Both the position numbers and the translations under genes were made by a program. The notes below the pieces were generated by a model. It had not been told where the DNA came from and did no database searches. It was given only the letters and a program-made list of their open reading frames with translations. Below are positions 56,279-63,949 of a stretch of 64,000 bases of DNA, piece after piece; position 1 is the first letter of the stretch, and every line of letters starts with the position of its first letter. This DNA comes from an uncultured Chitinophagaceae bacterium. GTDB taxonomy: Bacteria; Bacteroidota; Bacteroidia; Chitinophagales; Chitinophagaceae. The stretch is taken from contig CALMED010000002.1 in assembly GCA_937862815.1 (NCBI GenBank), positions 124,001 through 188,000 of the forward strand, given 5' to 3'.

Positions 56279-59200
56279 TCATTCTTCCTCTTCCACTTCG
56301 TGCAGGGCAATGGCCAGCTGGTTGTCTTTGGCAAAATTGCACCAGTGACAGTCGGCATTCCCGCAACCGGTATAGAAATCACGTTCCTGTATTTTCTGCC
56401 ACACCTGCACAATTTGTTGCGTTACGGTTTCGGCATCGGCAGCTGTGAGTGTGAGCTTTTCGCGCCGGTACTGTTTCTTTTTGTCGGGTTCCACAAAGTC
56501 GAACTCGGTGCTCATCACCCGCCAGTCTTTCGACGCGTAGTGATCCACCAGCAGCTTGTAAAATACCGCCTGCCGCCAGTAGTCGCCGCCATGCGGCTGC
56601 TTGTCGCCGGGTGGTTGAAGCTTCTCTTTGCCTTTTTCCGGGTCGCCTGTTTTGTAATCCACCACGTTCACTTCTTTTCCGAAGAACTCCAGCTTGTCGA
56701 GTTTTCCTTTGATGGGCACGTCCCGCACAACGGTGCTGATGGTGTGTTCCAGCACCACCACTTTGTGCAGGGTGGGCACCCGGTGTTCGTAGTAATCGGA
56801 TAAGACTTTGTTCCCGTATTCCATGCGCCGCTGAAACTGCTCCTCCGTAAAGCTTTCGCGGTGGCGCTGCATGTACCATTCGAAGTCACGCAGCAGCTGC
56901 TCGTGAGAGGGGAACTGTTCCCGGGGATCTTCCTTCATGCGGCTGAACAGTTTTTCCAGCGCATAGTGCACGGCCGAGCCAAACTCGAGGTTTTCGTTCT
57001 TGGCAGAAGGGATGCGCAGCAGGGTTCTGTAATAAAACTCCAGCGGGCAGCGCAGGTAGTTGTTGAGCGCGGTAACGTTCATGCGGAAGTTTTCCAGCAA
57101 TGGCCTTACAAAATCTTCTTCCATCCGTTCCAGTTCCGGCGCTATGATACCGGTGAATTGCAGGGCGGCAAATTCGGCCAGCACTTCGGGACTGGTACGG
57201 CCGGTTGCTACCGGCAGCTGATGTTCCTGTTGTATTTCTGCCAGGAAGAGCGATGGTTCCAGTTCCCGTGCATTGTCCTGGAAGCGGCTGTAGGTAAAGG
57301 TGAGGTGCTGCTCGGCGCGGGTAAGGGCCACAAAGAAGAGGCGCCGCAGTTCTTCCAGGTCGCTGCTGCCTGCTGCGCTGCTTTTTGCAAACAGCGTGTC
57401 GGGCAGGGAATAGCCACCGCCGGGCTTGCGTTTTTTCTCCCAGATGGAAGCGTTGCAACCGGCCACAAACACGTGGGTGAATTCCAGTCCTTTGGAGCCG
57501 TGGGCGGTGAGCAGGTTCACGCCCTGGTCGCTGCCGTTTACCTGCACCAGTGGCAGGGGCAGTTCTTCCCGTTCCATAAGGTCGAGTGTTTCCACCAGTC
57601 CCTGCAGTTTCAGTTGGGGGTTGCGGCGGGTTTCTTCTTTTACAAAATCGAAGAAGGCGGTGAGCACTTCCAGCTGCTGGTGTTTGTCGGGCGCCTGCAG
57701 GATAAGTTGCAGCAGGCCGGTTTTCTGCACAATCTGCTCCAGCAGGTGCTGCAGGGTGCAGTTGGGAACGGCGCCTATCAGCAGTTCAATAACGTTGCCG
57801 GCTTGCTGCAGGGCGGGCGAAAGGGCCGGGGTGAAAAGGTCGGCTTGCGGACCGGCACATTTTTCGGCCAGCAGACCCCGCAGGGTACCCCGTTCTTTTT
57901 TCCCGCTTTTGGTGCCCTGCATGCGGTTGGCCGCAGCTTCCACGCTGAGGCGGGCAATTTCGATGGGCGGAATACCCCACCAGTTGTAGTGCAGGATTTC
58001 GAACAGCAGGGCGTCGCCGCTGAAAGGTTGGTCCTGGTGCTCGGAAGCGAGGTAGCGGAGCGTTTGCAGGAGTTGCTGTACCAGCTGAAGGTCGAAGAGG
58101 TTGCGGTTGCGTTTGCTGTACACCGGTATGCCCAGGTGCCGGAGGTAACGGGTGAGTTCTTCGCCGTATTTGTTTTCGCGGTAGATGACGGCAATGCTGC
58201 CGGGGGGCACTTGCTGCTGCAGCAGGGAGCGGATGGCCACGGCCAGCCCGATCATCTCTTCGCGCTGGGTTTCATACTGGCGGATGCGGGGCGGGTGGGT
58301 GAGGGCCCTGAGTTGATCGCGGGCGGTGACGAGATCTTTGCGCAGACCCTCCATTTTGTAGATCAGGCGCTCGCGGTTGTTGCGGATGAGGGTGGACGAT
58401 ACATCCAGGATGGGCTGTGTGCTGCGGTAGTTGTGCGAGAGCACCACTTTCAACAGGCTGTCGGCATAGCGGCCGGCAAACTGCTGCATGTTTTCCACGT
58501 TGGCTCCCTGAAAGCGGTAGATGCTCTGATCGTCGTCGCCCACCACAAATACGTTGGGCTGGTCCCAGTAGTTGATGAGCAGTTCCACCACGCGGTTCTG
58601 CGTGCCGCTGGTATCCTGGTATTCGTCCACCAGCAGGTAGAGATACTGTTCCTGGTAGCGGGAAAGCAGGGAGGGATTGCTTTCGAAGGCGGCGATCACC
58701 CAGTTAATCATGTCGTCGAAATCGTAGCGGTTGTGCGCCCGCATTTTCTGCTGAAACGTATCGAACAACTGGGCGGCGGCCCGCAGGCGTTCCATCTTTT
58801 CGGCTTCAGCCTCAATTTTATCGGTGCGTACATCACCTTTCTTGTAGATACCCGAGGCCCGTTTGGCGATGTAGCCGTCGCGGAGAGGCAGGTCGGCCAG
58901 GTAGCGGTCAATCTGCCCGCTGATGAAGGTGGAGGTCCATCCTTCTTTTTTCATGTGGCCAAAGAGCCATTGGAGGTTGTTTACCTCGTAGTACACATCA
59001 CCCCGGTAGCGTTTGAGCGGATGATTTTTGGGCAGCTCGTCAACCAGTTCTTTGAGCAGGGCAATCCGTTCCAGGTCGGAGATGGGGTCGAGGGCCGTGC
59101 GTTCAAACAGGGGCAGGTTTTCCTGGATCACCTCGTTGCAAAAAGCGTGGAAGGTGCAGATCTGCACTTTGTAGGCGTCGGGCCCGATGAAGGAGAGCAG

Positions 59201-59446
59201 GCGGCGCCGCATGGCCACCACGCCGGCTTCGGTGAAGGTGAGGCAGAGGATGTTTTCGGGCAGGGTATCGGTTCGCAGGAGGATGTTGCCGATGCGGCTG
59301 GCCAGAATCTGGGTTTTTCCGGTACCCGGACCGGCAATCACCATCACGGGGCCTTCGATGGTGTCTACAGCGAGACGTTGCTGTTCGTTGAGCTGCGCAT
59401 AGGCTTCGCGGAACTTTTTTTCGAGTTGTTCTTTGGAGAGGGGCAT
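56279..59446 (-). CDS. UvrD/Rep-type helicase fused to a PD-(D/E)XK nuclease
   Basis: A 1055-residue ATP-dependent DNA helicase-nuclease. Superfamily 1 motifs include Q-motif LNEQQRLAV, Walker A AGPGTGKTQ near residue 38, motif II VDEYQDTS near 275, motif III VGDDDQSIYRFQGA near 305 and motif V TAHGSKGLEFTHVFVAG near 645. The C-terminal RecB-like nuclease has the GKLDKLE and VDYKTG catalytic motifs (about 905-925) and a cysteine set (GCGNADCHWCNF) near the end that suggests an iron-sulfur cluster. It resembles AddA/AddB-type repair enzymes in a single chain. TAATTTTG lies 6 bp before the ATG at 59446. Confidence 0.92.
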   Translation of the reverse strand: MPLSKEQLEKKFREAYAQLNEQQRLAVDTIEGPVMVIAGPGTGKTQILASRIGNILLRTDTLPENILCLTFTEAGVVAMRRRLLSFIGPDAYKVQICTFHAFCNEVIQENLPLFERTALDPISDLERIALLKELVDELPKNHPLKRYRGDVYYEVNNLQWLFGHMKKEGWTSTFISGQIDRYLADLPLRDGYIAKRASGIYKKGDVRTDKIEAEAEKMERLRAAAQLFDTFQQKMRAHNRYDFDDMINWVIAAFESNPSLLSRYQEQYLYLLVDEYQDTSGTQNRVVELLINYWDQPNVFVVGDDDQSIYRFQGANVENMQQFAGRYADSLLKVVLSHNYRSTQPILDVSSTLIRNNRERLIYKMEGLRKDLVTARDQLRALTHPPRIRQYETQREEMIGLAVAIRSLLQQQVPPGSIAVIYRENKYGEELTRYLRHLGIPVYSKRNRNLFDLQLVQQLLQTLRYLASEHQDQPFSGDALLFEILHYNWWGIPPIEIARLSVEAAANRMQGTKSGKKERGTLRGLLAEKCAGPQADLFTPALSPALQQAGNVIELLIGAVPNCTLQHLLEQIVQKTGLLQLILQAPDKHQQLEVLTAFFDFVKEETRRNPQLKLQGLVETLDLMEREELPLPLVQVNGSDQGVNLLTAHGSKGLEFTHVFVAGCNASIWEKKRKPGGGYSLPDTLFAKSSAAGSSDLEELRRLFFVALTRAEQHLTFTYSRFQDNARELEPSLFLAEIQQEHQLPVATGRTSPEVLAEFAALQFTGIIAPELERMEEDFVRPLLENFRMNVTALNNYLRCPLEFYYRTLLRIPSAKNENLEFGSAVHYALEKLFSRMKEDPREQFPSHEQLLRDFEWYMQRHRESFTEEQFQRRMEYGNKVLSDYYEHRVPTLHKVVVLEHTISTVVRDVPIKGKLDKLEFFGKEVNVVDYKTGDPEKGKEKLQPPGDKQPHGGDYWRQAVFYKLLVDHYASKDWRVMSTEFDFVEPDKKKQYRREKLTLTAADAETVTQQIVQVWQKIQERDFYTGCGNADCHWCNFAKDNQLAIALHEVEEEE

Positions 59447-59582
59447 GTGTTTCAAAATTAGCGGAAAGGTAAAACAAGCAGATCGCAACCTTTTTACGGA
59501 CTGCGTGTTTTTGTACAGCGCATGCCCGGGAATTGCAAGCCTGCCTTTGGGGTATGAGTCAGTTCAAAACATCAAGTGTCAC

Positions 59583-60053
59583 ATGTCGAAAACGTATAGT
59601 ATAAAAACCGTGCAGCGCATGCCCATTGGCCTGCAGGAGGCCTGGGATTTCTTTTCCAACCCCGCCAACCTCGCAGCCATAACGCCCGATCACATGGGGT
59701 TCCACATTGTTTCGAAGCACCACGGGCCCCGCATGTACCCGGGGCAGATCATAGAGTATAAAGTGTCGCCCTTGTTGGGCATCCCCCTGTACTGGATGAC
59801 AGAGATCACCCACGTGGAAGAGCGGAAGATGTTTGTGGATGAGCAACGGTTTGGTCCCTACACCCTGTGGCATCACCAGCATCATTTCCGGGAAATTGAG
59901 GGGGGGGTGGAAATGACGGATATTGTCCATTACCGCCTGCCCCTCTGGGTGTTGGGCGACCTGGCGCAGTGGTTGTTTGTCCGCCGTCAGCTGGAGGGGA
60001 TTTTCCGGCACCGATTTTCGGCTGTGGAAAACCGCTTCGGGAAATGGGTATAA
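59583..60053 (+). CDS. SRPBCC-superfamily protein
   Basis: A 156-residue protein with a START/Bet v1-like fold. It has LQEAWDFFSNPANLAAITPDHMGF near the start, PGQIIEYKVSPLLGIPLYW near 56 and FREIEGGVEMTDIVHYRLP near 102. These proteins bind lipids or other hydrophobic ligands; many are annotated as cell-division-inhibitor-like without proof. A run of eight G (59900-59907) in the middle of the gene is a possible slippage point but the frame is intact. I chose ATG 59583. It ends before a strong terminator. Confidence 0.8.
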   Translation: MSKTYSIKTVQRMPIGLQEAWDFFSNPANLAAITPDHMGFHIVSKHHGPRMYPGQIIEYKVSPLLGIPLYWMTEITHVEERKMFVDEQRFGPYTLWHHQHHFREIEGGVEMTDIVHYRLPLWVLGDLAQWLFVRRQLEGIFRHRFSAVENRFGKWV

Positions 60054-60083
60054 CTTCCGGACAGCCGTTGAACCAACGCTGCC

Positions 60084-60164
60084 TACTTTTGTTGAATCTT
60101 TACAGCCCGTTTTAAAATCCAGATTCAACCGTACTTGAAAAGGCCCCGGTAACGGGGCTTTTTT
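60084..60164 (+). terminator. inverted repeat and terminator after the SRPBCC gene
   Basis: GTTGAATCT (60091-60099) and AGATTCAAC (60121-60129) form a perfect 9-bp inverted repeat. A GC-rich hairpin GCCCCG / CGGGGC (60143-60158) with a T6 run follows. A TACTTTTG motif at 60084-60091 could be a -7 element, but no -33 partner is clear. The hairpin is the probable end of the SRPBCC transcript. Confidence 0.7.
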
Positions 60165-60240
60165 CGTGTTATCAAATCGTTAGGGGGCAGAAAATACCAC
60201 AAATAGGGTATTTTTTGTATGTGCTTACTGGTTTAATTTT

Positions 60241-60337
60241 ACAACGGATATAAAGCCGTTGTTAATCTCACAGTTGCATAGTTGTCTGCTGCAAATGAAG
60301 GAATGCCCGGGGCCGAAGTGATTCGGCCTCTTTTTTT
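60241..60337 (+). ncRNA. candidate intergenic small RNA
   Basis: Between the terminator at 60164 and the convergent TPR gene, the plus strand shows three hairpins in a row. They are ACAACGG / CCGTTGT (60241-60262), TTGCA / TGCAA (60274-60294), and the terminator GGCCGAA-GTGA-TTCGGCC with T7 (60311-60337). There is no ORF longer than a few codons and no upstream gene whose end this terminator would serve. A possible promoter lies just upstream (TTTG at 60214, TAATTTTA at 60234) but the spacing is poor, so the 5' end is uncertain. Confidence 0.4.
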
Positions 60338-60343
60338 GCCGGA

Positions 60344-61003
60344 TCAGCCCGGCATCCGGGAGATGTATTTTTCCATCTGCTTAATCTGGTCGGCGATCTG
60401 CGGGGTGGTGGGCTTGAGGGCCTTGGCCTTGCGGAAGAAGTCTTTGGCCGCCCGGAACTCGCGCTTGTTTACCATGATGCTGCTCATCTGCAGGTACGCG
60501 GCGGCTTCGTTTTCTTTGTCGGGAAGCCCTTTGCGGATGGCCTGGCGGATGTAGCTTTCGGCCTGCTTGAAATTGTTTTTCTGCAGAGCCAGCATGCCCA
60601 TCTGCAGGAGGCTGGCGCCTTCAGTACCCTGCATCACAGAGGAGCCGGCGCCGAGGTCGATCCCTTTTTTCATCAGTTTTTCCGCTGTGTCGAAATCCTG
60701 CCGGGTCATGGCCAGGTTCCCTTTCAGGGTATAATAAACGCTGCGGATGGGCTTGTACAGCAGGTTGGGGAACCGGATGGAGTTGAGGATTTTTTCGGCG
60801 CCTTCCAGGTCGCCCGCTTCCATGTATTCCTGGATGAGGCGGAGGGGGCCGAAGAAAAGGTGACCGGCGATACTTACCACAGCCACCAGGTAGATGATAA
60901 AAGAGGGCCAGAAGCCGGTGAAATAGTGTACTGCCATGGCAGCAAAGAGCAGGATAATCCCCAGCAGCAGGCGATGTTTTATGTATAAATTGAAGAGTTT
61001 CAT
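60344..61003 (-). CDS. membrane-anchored TPR protein
   Basis: A 219-residue protein with two hydrophobic helices at the N-terminus (about residues 11-26 and 33-50) and a cytoplasmic or periplasmic TPR region (about 60-215), for example LQMGMLALQKNNFKQAESYI and EFRAAKDFFRKAKALKP. It is likely a protein-interaction scaffold. I chose ATG 61003, three codons inside the longest frame. A TACCTTTG -7 element lies at 61023-61030 on the same strand. It converges on the candidate small RNA. Confidence 0.82.
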   Translation of the reverse strand: MKLFNLYIKHRLLLGIILLFAAMAVHYFTGFWPSFIIYLVAVVSIAGHLFFGPLRLIQEYMEAGDLEGAEKILNSIRFPNLLYKPIRSVYYTLKGNLAMTRQDFDTAEKLMKKGIDLGAGSSVMQGTEGASLLQMGMLALQKNNFKQAESYIRQAIRKGLPDKENEAAAYLQMSSIMVNKREFRAAKDFFRKAKALKPTTPQIADQIKQMEKYISRMPG

Positions 61004-61100
61004 TCGTGTCAAATTTGGTTCGCAAAGGTAGGGTAACCCGGCAGATTTGCGGTTGGCGATGGGCGATTTGTGTTATTTTTGCCGTCCTTCTTTCTGTTTT

Positions 61101-61141
61101 GGCCCGGTAGTTCAATGGATGGAATATCCCGCAGGCAAAGT
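61101..61141 (+). pseudogene. 5' half of a tRNA-Arg-like copy
   Basis: GGCCCGGTAGTTCAATGGAT at 61101-61120 equals the start of the intact tRNA 41 bp later, and the match continues to about 61126 with one change. The anticodon part is replaced by one arm of an inverted repeat (61127-61141). Confidence 0.75.
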
Positions 61142-61230
61142 GGCCCGGTAGTTCAATGGATAGAATAGGAGTTTCCTAAACTCTAGATACAAGTTCGATT
61201 CTTGTCCGGGCTACTTTGCCGTTTGCGGGA
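61127..61230. repeat. inverted repeat enclosing the intact tRNA-Arg
   Basis: TCCCGCAGGCAAAGT (61127-61141) is complementary to ACTTTGCC-GTT-TGCGGGA (61213-61230) at all 15 positions apart from a 3-nt insertion. The arms directly abut the tRNA. Confidence 0.8.
61142..61213 (+). tRNA. tRNA-Arg (anticodon CCT)
   Basis: A 72-nt cloverleaf: acceptor GGCCCGG / CCGGGCT (first pair G-T), D arm GTTC / GAAT, anticodon stem GGAGT / ACTCT with loop TTCCTAA (anticodon CCT, reads AGG), and T arm ACAAG-TTCGATT-CTTGT. CCA is not encoded, as is common in Bacteroidota. The gene sits inside an inverted repeat and between two halves of a degenerate copy of itself. Confidence 0.93.
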
Positions 61231-61268
61231 CTAAACTCCCGATACAAGTTCGATTTTTTTTCCGGGCT
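61231..61268 (+). pseudogene. 3' half of a tRNA-Arg-like copy
   Basis: CTAAACTCCCGATACAAGTT and following bases match the 3' part of the intact tRNA. The 3' strand of the T stem is replaced by a run of T, but the acceptor strand CCGGGCT (61262-61268) is intact and can pair with GGCCCGG at 61101. Confidence 0.75.
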
Positions 61269-61508
61269 GCAAATCCGCCTGATGCGTGCTGATCCTTGTC
61301 CCTTCGTTATGGAAAGGAGCCCCTTGTAGTGAAGCAAACGCCCTCACTTCTCTGCCAGCCCCTGCATTTTACTGATCTGACCGCTTAAATTGACCATCCA
61401 ACCGGGTGGCCGGCACAGGTACTCCGCCGGCCACCCCCGTTTTTCAATTTCCTCCCGATTTGGATTTCCCCCGCCTCCCGTCTTACCTTTCAGCTATAAT
61501 CGCCCTTT

Positions 61509-62285
61509 ATGGATCTTCAACTCAACGACCAGCTCTTTCTCGTGGGCGGCGCCACGTCCGGCTTTGGCAAGGCGGTGGCAGAAGCCCTGCTCCGTGAAGG
61601 CGCCCGTATCATTGCGGTGGCCCGTACGGCGGAAAAGTTGCAGGAACTGCAGCAAACCCATCCCTTTCAGGTGGAAATCGTGACCGGCGACCTCACCCGG
61701 CCCGGCACGGTGGAGGCCGTGCTGCACTGCATCGGCAACCGGCGCATCGAAGGCGCACTCATCAACGCGGGCGGACCGCCGGCCATGAAGGTGCTGGAAA
61801 CCACGCTGGCCGACTGGGACGCAGCCTATCACTCGGTACTGCGCTGGAAGGTGGAGCTCACACAACGCCTGATTCCTCTCCTGGCGGCTCACCGTTACGG
61901 GCGGCTGGTGTTTGTGGAAAGCGCCAGCGTGAAACAGCCCATGGAAAACCTGGTGCTGAGCAACGCCCTGCGGCTGGCCGTGGTGGGTTTTGTGAAGACG
62001 CTCAGCCAGGAAGTGGCACAGGAAGGGATCACGCTTAACATCCTGGCGCCGGGCTATCACGCCACCCCCGCCATGGACCGCCTCTTCCGCAAGAAAAGCG
62101 AACAAACCGGTCTGAGTATGGAAGAAGCCATGCTGCAGTACGTGAGCCAGACACCCGTAGGTTTCCTGGGCGCGGCCGATGATTTTGCCGGCCTTGCCTG
62201 CTGGTTGCTGAGCCCGCACAGCCGGTACCTCACCGGGCAAACCATCAGTGTGGACGGGGGTGTGGTACGGGGAACGATGGGGTAA
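61509..62285 (+). CDS. SDR-family oxidoreductase lacking the usual YxxxK
   Basis: A 258-residue Rossmann-fold protein. It has the nucleotide-binding LVGGATSGFGKAVAEAL near residue 12 and LINAGGPP near 85 (variant of NNAG). The serine in FVESASV is near 139, but where classical SDRs carry YxxxK it reads LSNALRLA, so the catalytic tyrosine and lysine are absent. The C-terminal TGQTISVDGG is normal. This matches a known divergent SDR branch; activity as a standard dehydrogenase is doubtful. The start at 61509 is clear. Confidence 0.85.
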   Translation: MDLQLNDQLFLVGGATSGFGKAVAEALLREGARIIAVARTAEKLQELQQTHPFQVEIVTGDLTRPGTVEAVLHCIGNRRIEGALINAGGPPAMKVLETTLADWDAAYHSVLRWKVELTQRLIPLLAAHRYGRLVFVESASVKQPMENLVLSNALRLAVVGFVKTLSQEVAQEGITLNILAPGYHATPAMDRLFRKKSEQTGLSMEEAMLQYVSQTPVGFLGAADDFAGLACWLLSPHSRYLTGQTISVDGGVVRGTMG

Positions 62286-62337
62286 AGCCTGTCGCCAGAA
62301 AATTGATCTTGTTTCAGCAACAACAGGCCTGTGTTTT

Positions 62338-63732
62338 TTATACGCTGACTTTCTTCCAGCCGCCTTTCCGGAAAAAGTACCAGGCCAGCAGGGCGATGAA
62401 GGTTTCGGCCACGGGTATGGCAATGAAAACGCCGGTTTCTTTCCACTGCAGCAATTTGGCCAGCAGGTAGGCCAATGGAACCTGGAAGAACCAAAAGCCA
62501 ACCAGGTTGATCCAGGTGGGGGTGCGGGTATCACCGGCACCGTTCAGCGCCTGGGTCATCACCATTCCAATTCCGTAAAAAATATAACCGGCTCCAATGA
62601 TCCGCAGGGCCTGGGTGCCGTAGGCGATCACGGCGGGGTCGGGGGAAAAAATCCGGATGATGGGGGCGGCGAAAAAAAGAAACAACAGCATTCCCCCTGC
62701 CATAAAAACGGCATTGTACCAAGCCGTGATCCGCACGCTGGCCACGGCCCGGTCTATGGCCCCCGCCCCCAGGTTTTGCCCCACCAGGGTAGCCGCCGCG
62801 TTGCTCAGTCCCCACGCTGGTAAAATAAAAAACACCACGTTGCGGATGGCCACCTGGTAGCCGGCCGAAGCAGTGGTGCCGCCGGTTTCGGCCACCAGCC
62901 GGGCCAGTACGATCCAGCTGCCGCTGGCAATAATGAACTGGAGGGTGGCGGGCCAGGCGATGTGCACCACGTGCCGCACTTCGGCCCAATGCGGACGAAG
63001 GTAGGGCCAGCGCATCCGCAGTACTCCGTCGCCTTTAAAGAGGTGGTAACATTGATAGGCCACCCCGGTGCTGCGGCCAATAACGGTGGCAATAGCCGCA
63101 CCTTCCAGACCATAGAAGTGAATGAAGATGGGGTCCAGCAAGATGTTGATCAGGCTGGCGATCCAGAGGCTTTTCATGGCCATGGCCGCATCACCCGCGC
63201 CCCGGAAGATACCGTTGATGAGGAAAAGGAAAACCACCGAGCCGCTGCTGCCGAGCATGATGCGGGTAAAAGAGCTGCCTTCGCGTACAACGGCCTCGCT
63301 GGCGCCCATCAGGCGCAGAATGTCGGGCGCCCACCAGGCACCGGCCATGCTCAGTATCACAGTGGCGGCCAAGGCCAGGACCAGCGACTGGGCACCCGAC
63401 TGTGCAGCGGCTTCCGGATTTTTTTCGCCCACGCGCCGGGCCACGATGGCGGTGGCGGCCGTGCTCAACCCGATGGCGATGGAGTACACCAGGGTAGTCA
63501 CCGATTCCGTAAGCCCTACTGTGGCAATGGCATTTTCCCCCAGCTTTCCTACAAAAAACATGTCCACCACGGCAAACACGCTTTCCATGCCCAGCTCCAG
63601 GATCATGGGCAACGCCAGCAGAAAAACAGCCTTGCGGATGCTGCCACGGGTGTAATCATGCACATCGCCCCGCAGCGCTTCCCGTACCAGCCGGTACAAG
63701 CGCTGCAACCGTGAGCGTAAGGAGAACGTCAT
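62338..63732 (-). CDS. MATE-family multidrug/Na+ antiporter
   Basis: A 464-residue membrane transporter with twelve hydrophobic segments in two homologous halves. Features include LALPMILELGMESVFAVVDM near residue 32, the family pattern VGEKNPEAAAQSGAQSLVLA near 106, and QNLGAGAIDRAVASVRI in the second half. It exports cationic compounds or drugs with Na+ or H+. It starts at 63732 and converges on the SDR gene; no operon partner is seen. The short basic N-terminus (about 30 residues) before the first helix is normal for the Bacteroidota branch. Confidence 0.92.
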   Translation of the reverse strand: MTFSLRSRLQRLYRLVREALRGDVHDYTRGSIRKAVFLLALPMILELGMESVFAVVDMFFVGKLGENAIATVGLTESVTTLVYSIAIGLSTAATAIVARRVGEKNPEAAAQSGAQSLVLALAATVILSMAGAWWAPDILRLMGASEAVVREGSSFTRIMLGSSGSVVFLFLINGIFRGAGDAAMAMKSLWIASLINILLDPIFIHFYGLEGAAIATVIGRSTGVAYQCYHLFKGDGVLRMRWPYLRPHWAEVRHVVHIAWPATLQFIIASGSWIVLARLVAETGGTTASAGYQVAIRNVVFFILPAWGLSNAAATLVGQNLGAGAIDRAVASVRITAWYNAVFMAGGMLLFLFFAAPIIRIFSPDPAVIAYGTQALRIIGAGYIFYGIGMVMTQALNGAGDTRTPTWINLVGFWFFQVPLAYLLAKLLQWKETGVFIAIPVAETFIALLAWYFFRKGGWKKVSV

Positions 63733-63949
63733 AGAAGTGTGATTTAGGCTGTTATGACTGCCCCAAACCCCGGCCGGGGTAATGCGGCAGCCATACGAAC
63801 GTGCAGGCAGGAAAATAGTTACATTGCGCCTCCGTGCCGGTGGGTATTTTGAGGGGGGAATGTCCTTTTCATTGCTTCCTGCACAATAAGTTTGTAATTT
63901 TAGGCATTATTGCATAAACCTGGTACCATTGTCCACAAAAAGCCCTTTC

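Larger units (their letters stand above)
61004..61508. other. intergenic region with the nested tRNA locus
   Basis: 505 bp between the TPR gene and the SDR gene. It holds the TPR promoter, a plus-strand promoter-like TTG-N18-TATTTTTG (61053-61081), and the tRNA-Arg with its flanking half-copies. Beyond 61270 nothing is recognised. Confidence 0.6.

Noticed and set aside
56861-59461. An 866-codon open frame antisense to the helicase-nuclease gene
   Set aside because: It mirrors the codon structure of a well-supported gene in GC-rich DNA; it has no domain, start context or promoter of its own.
59900-59907. G8 tract in the SRPBCC gene as a phase-variation switch
   Set aside because: It lies deep in a probable cytoplasmic housekeeping-type gene and the frame is intact; less convincing than the C9 tract in the lipoprotein.
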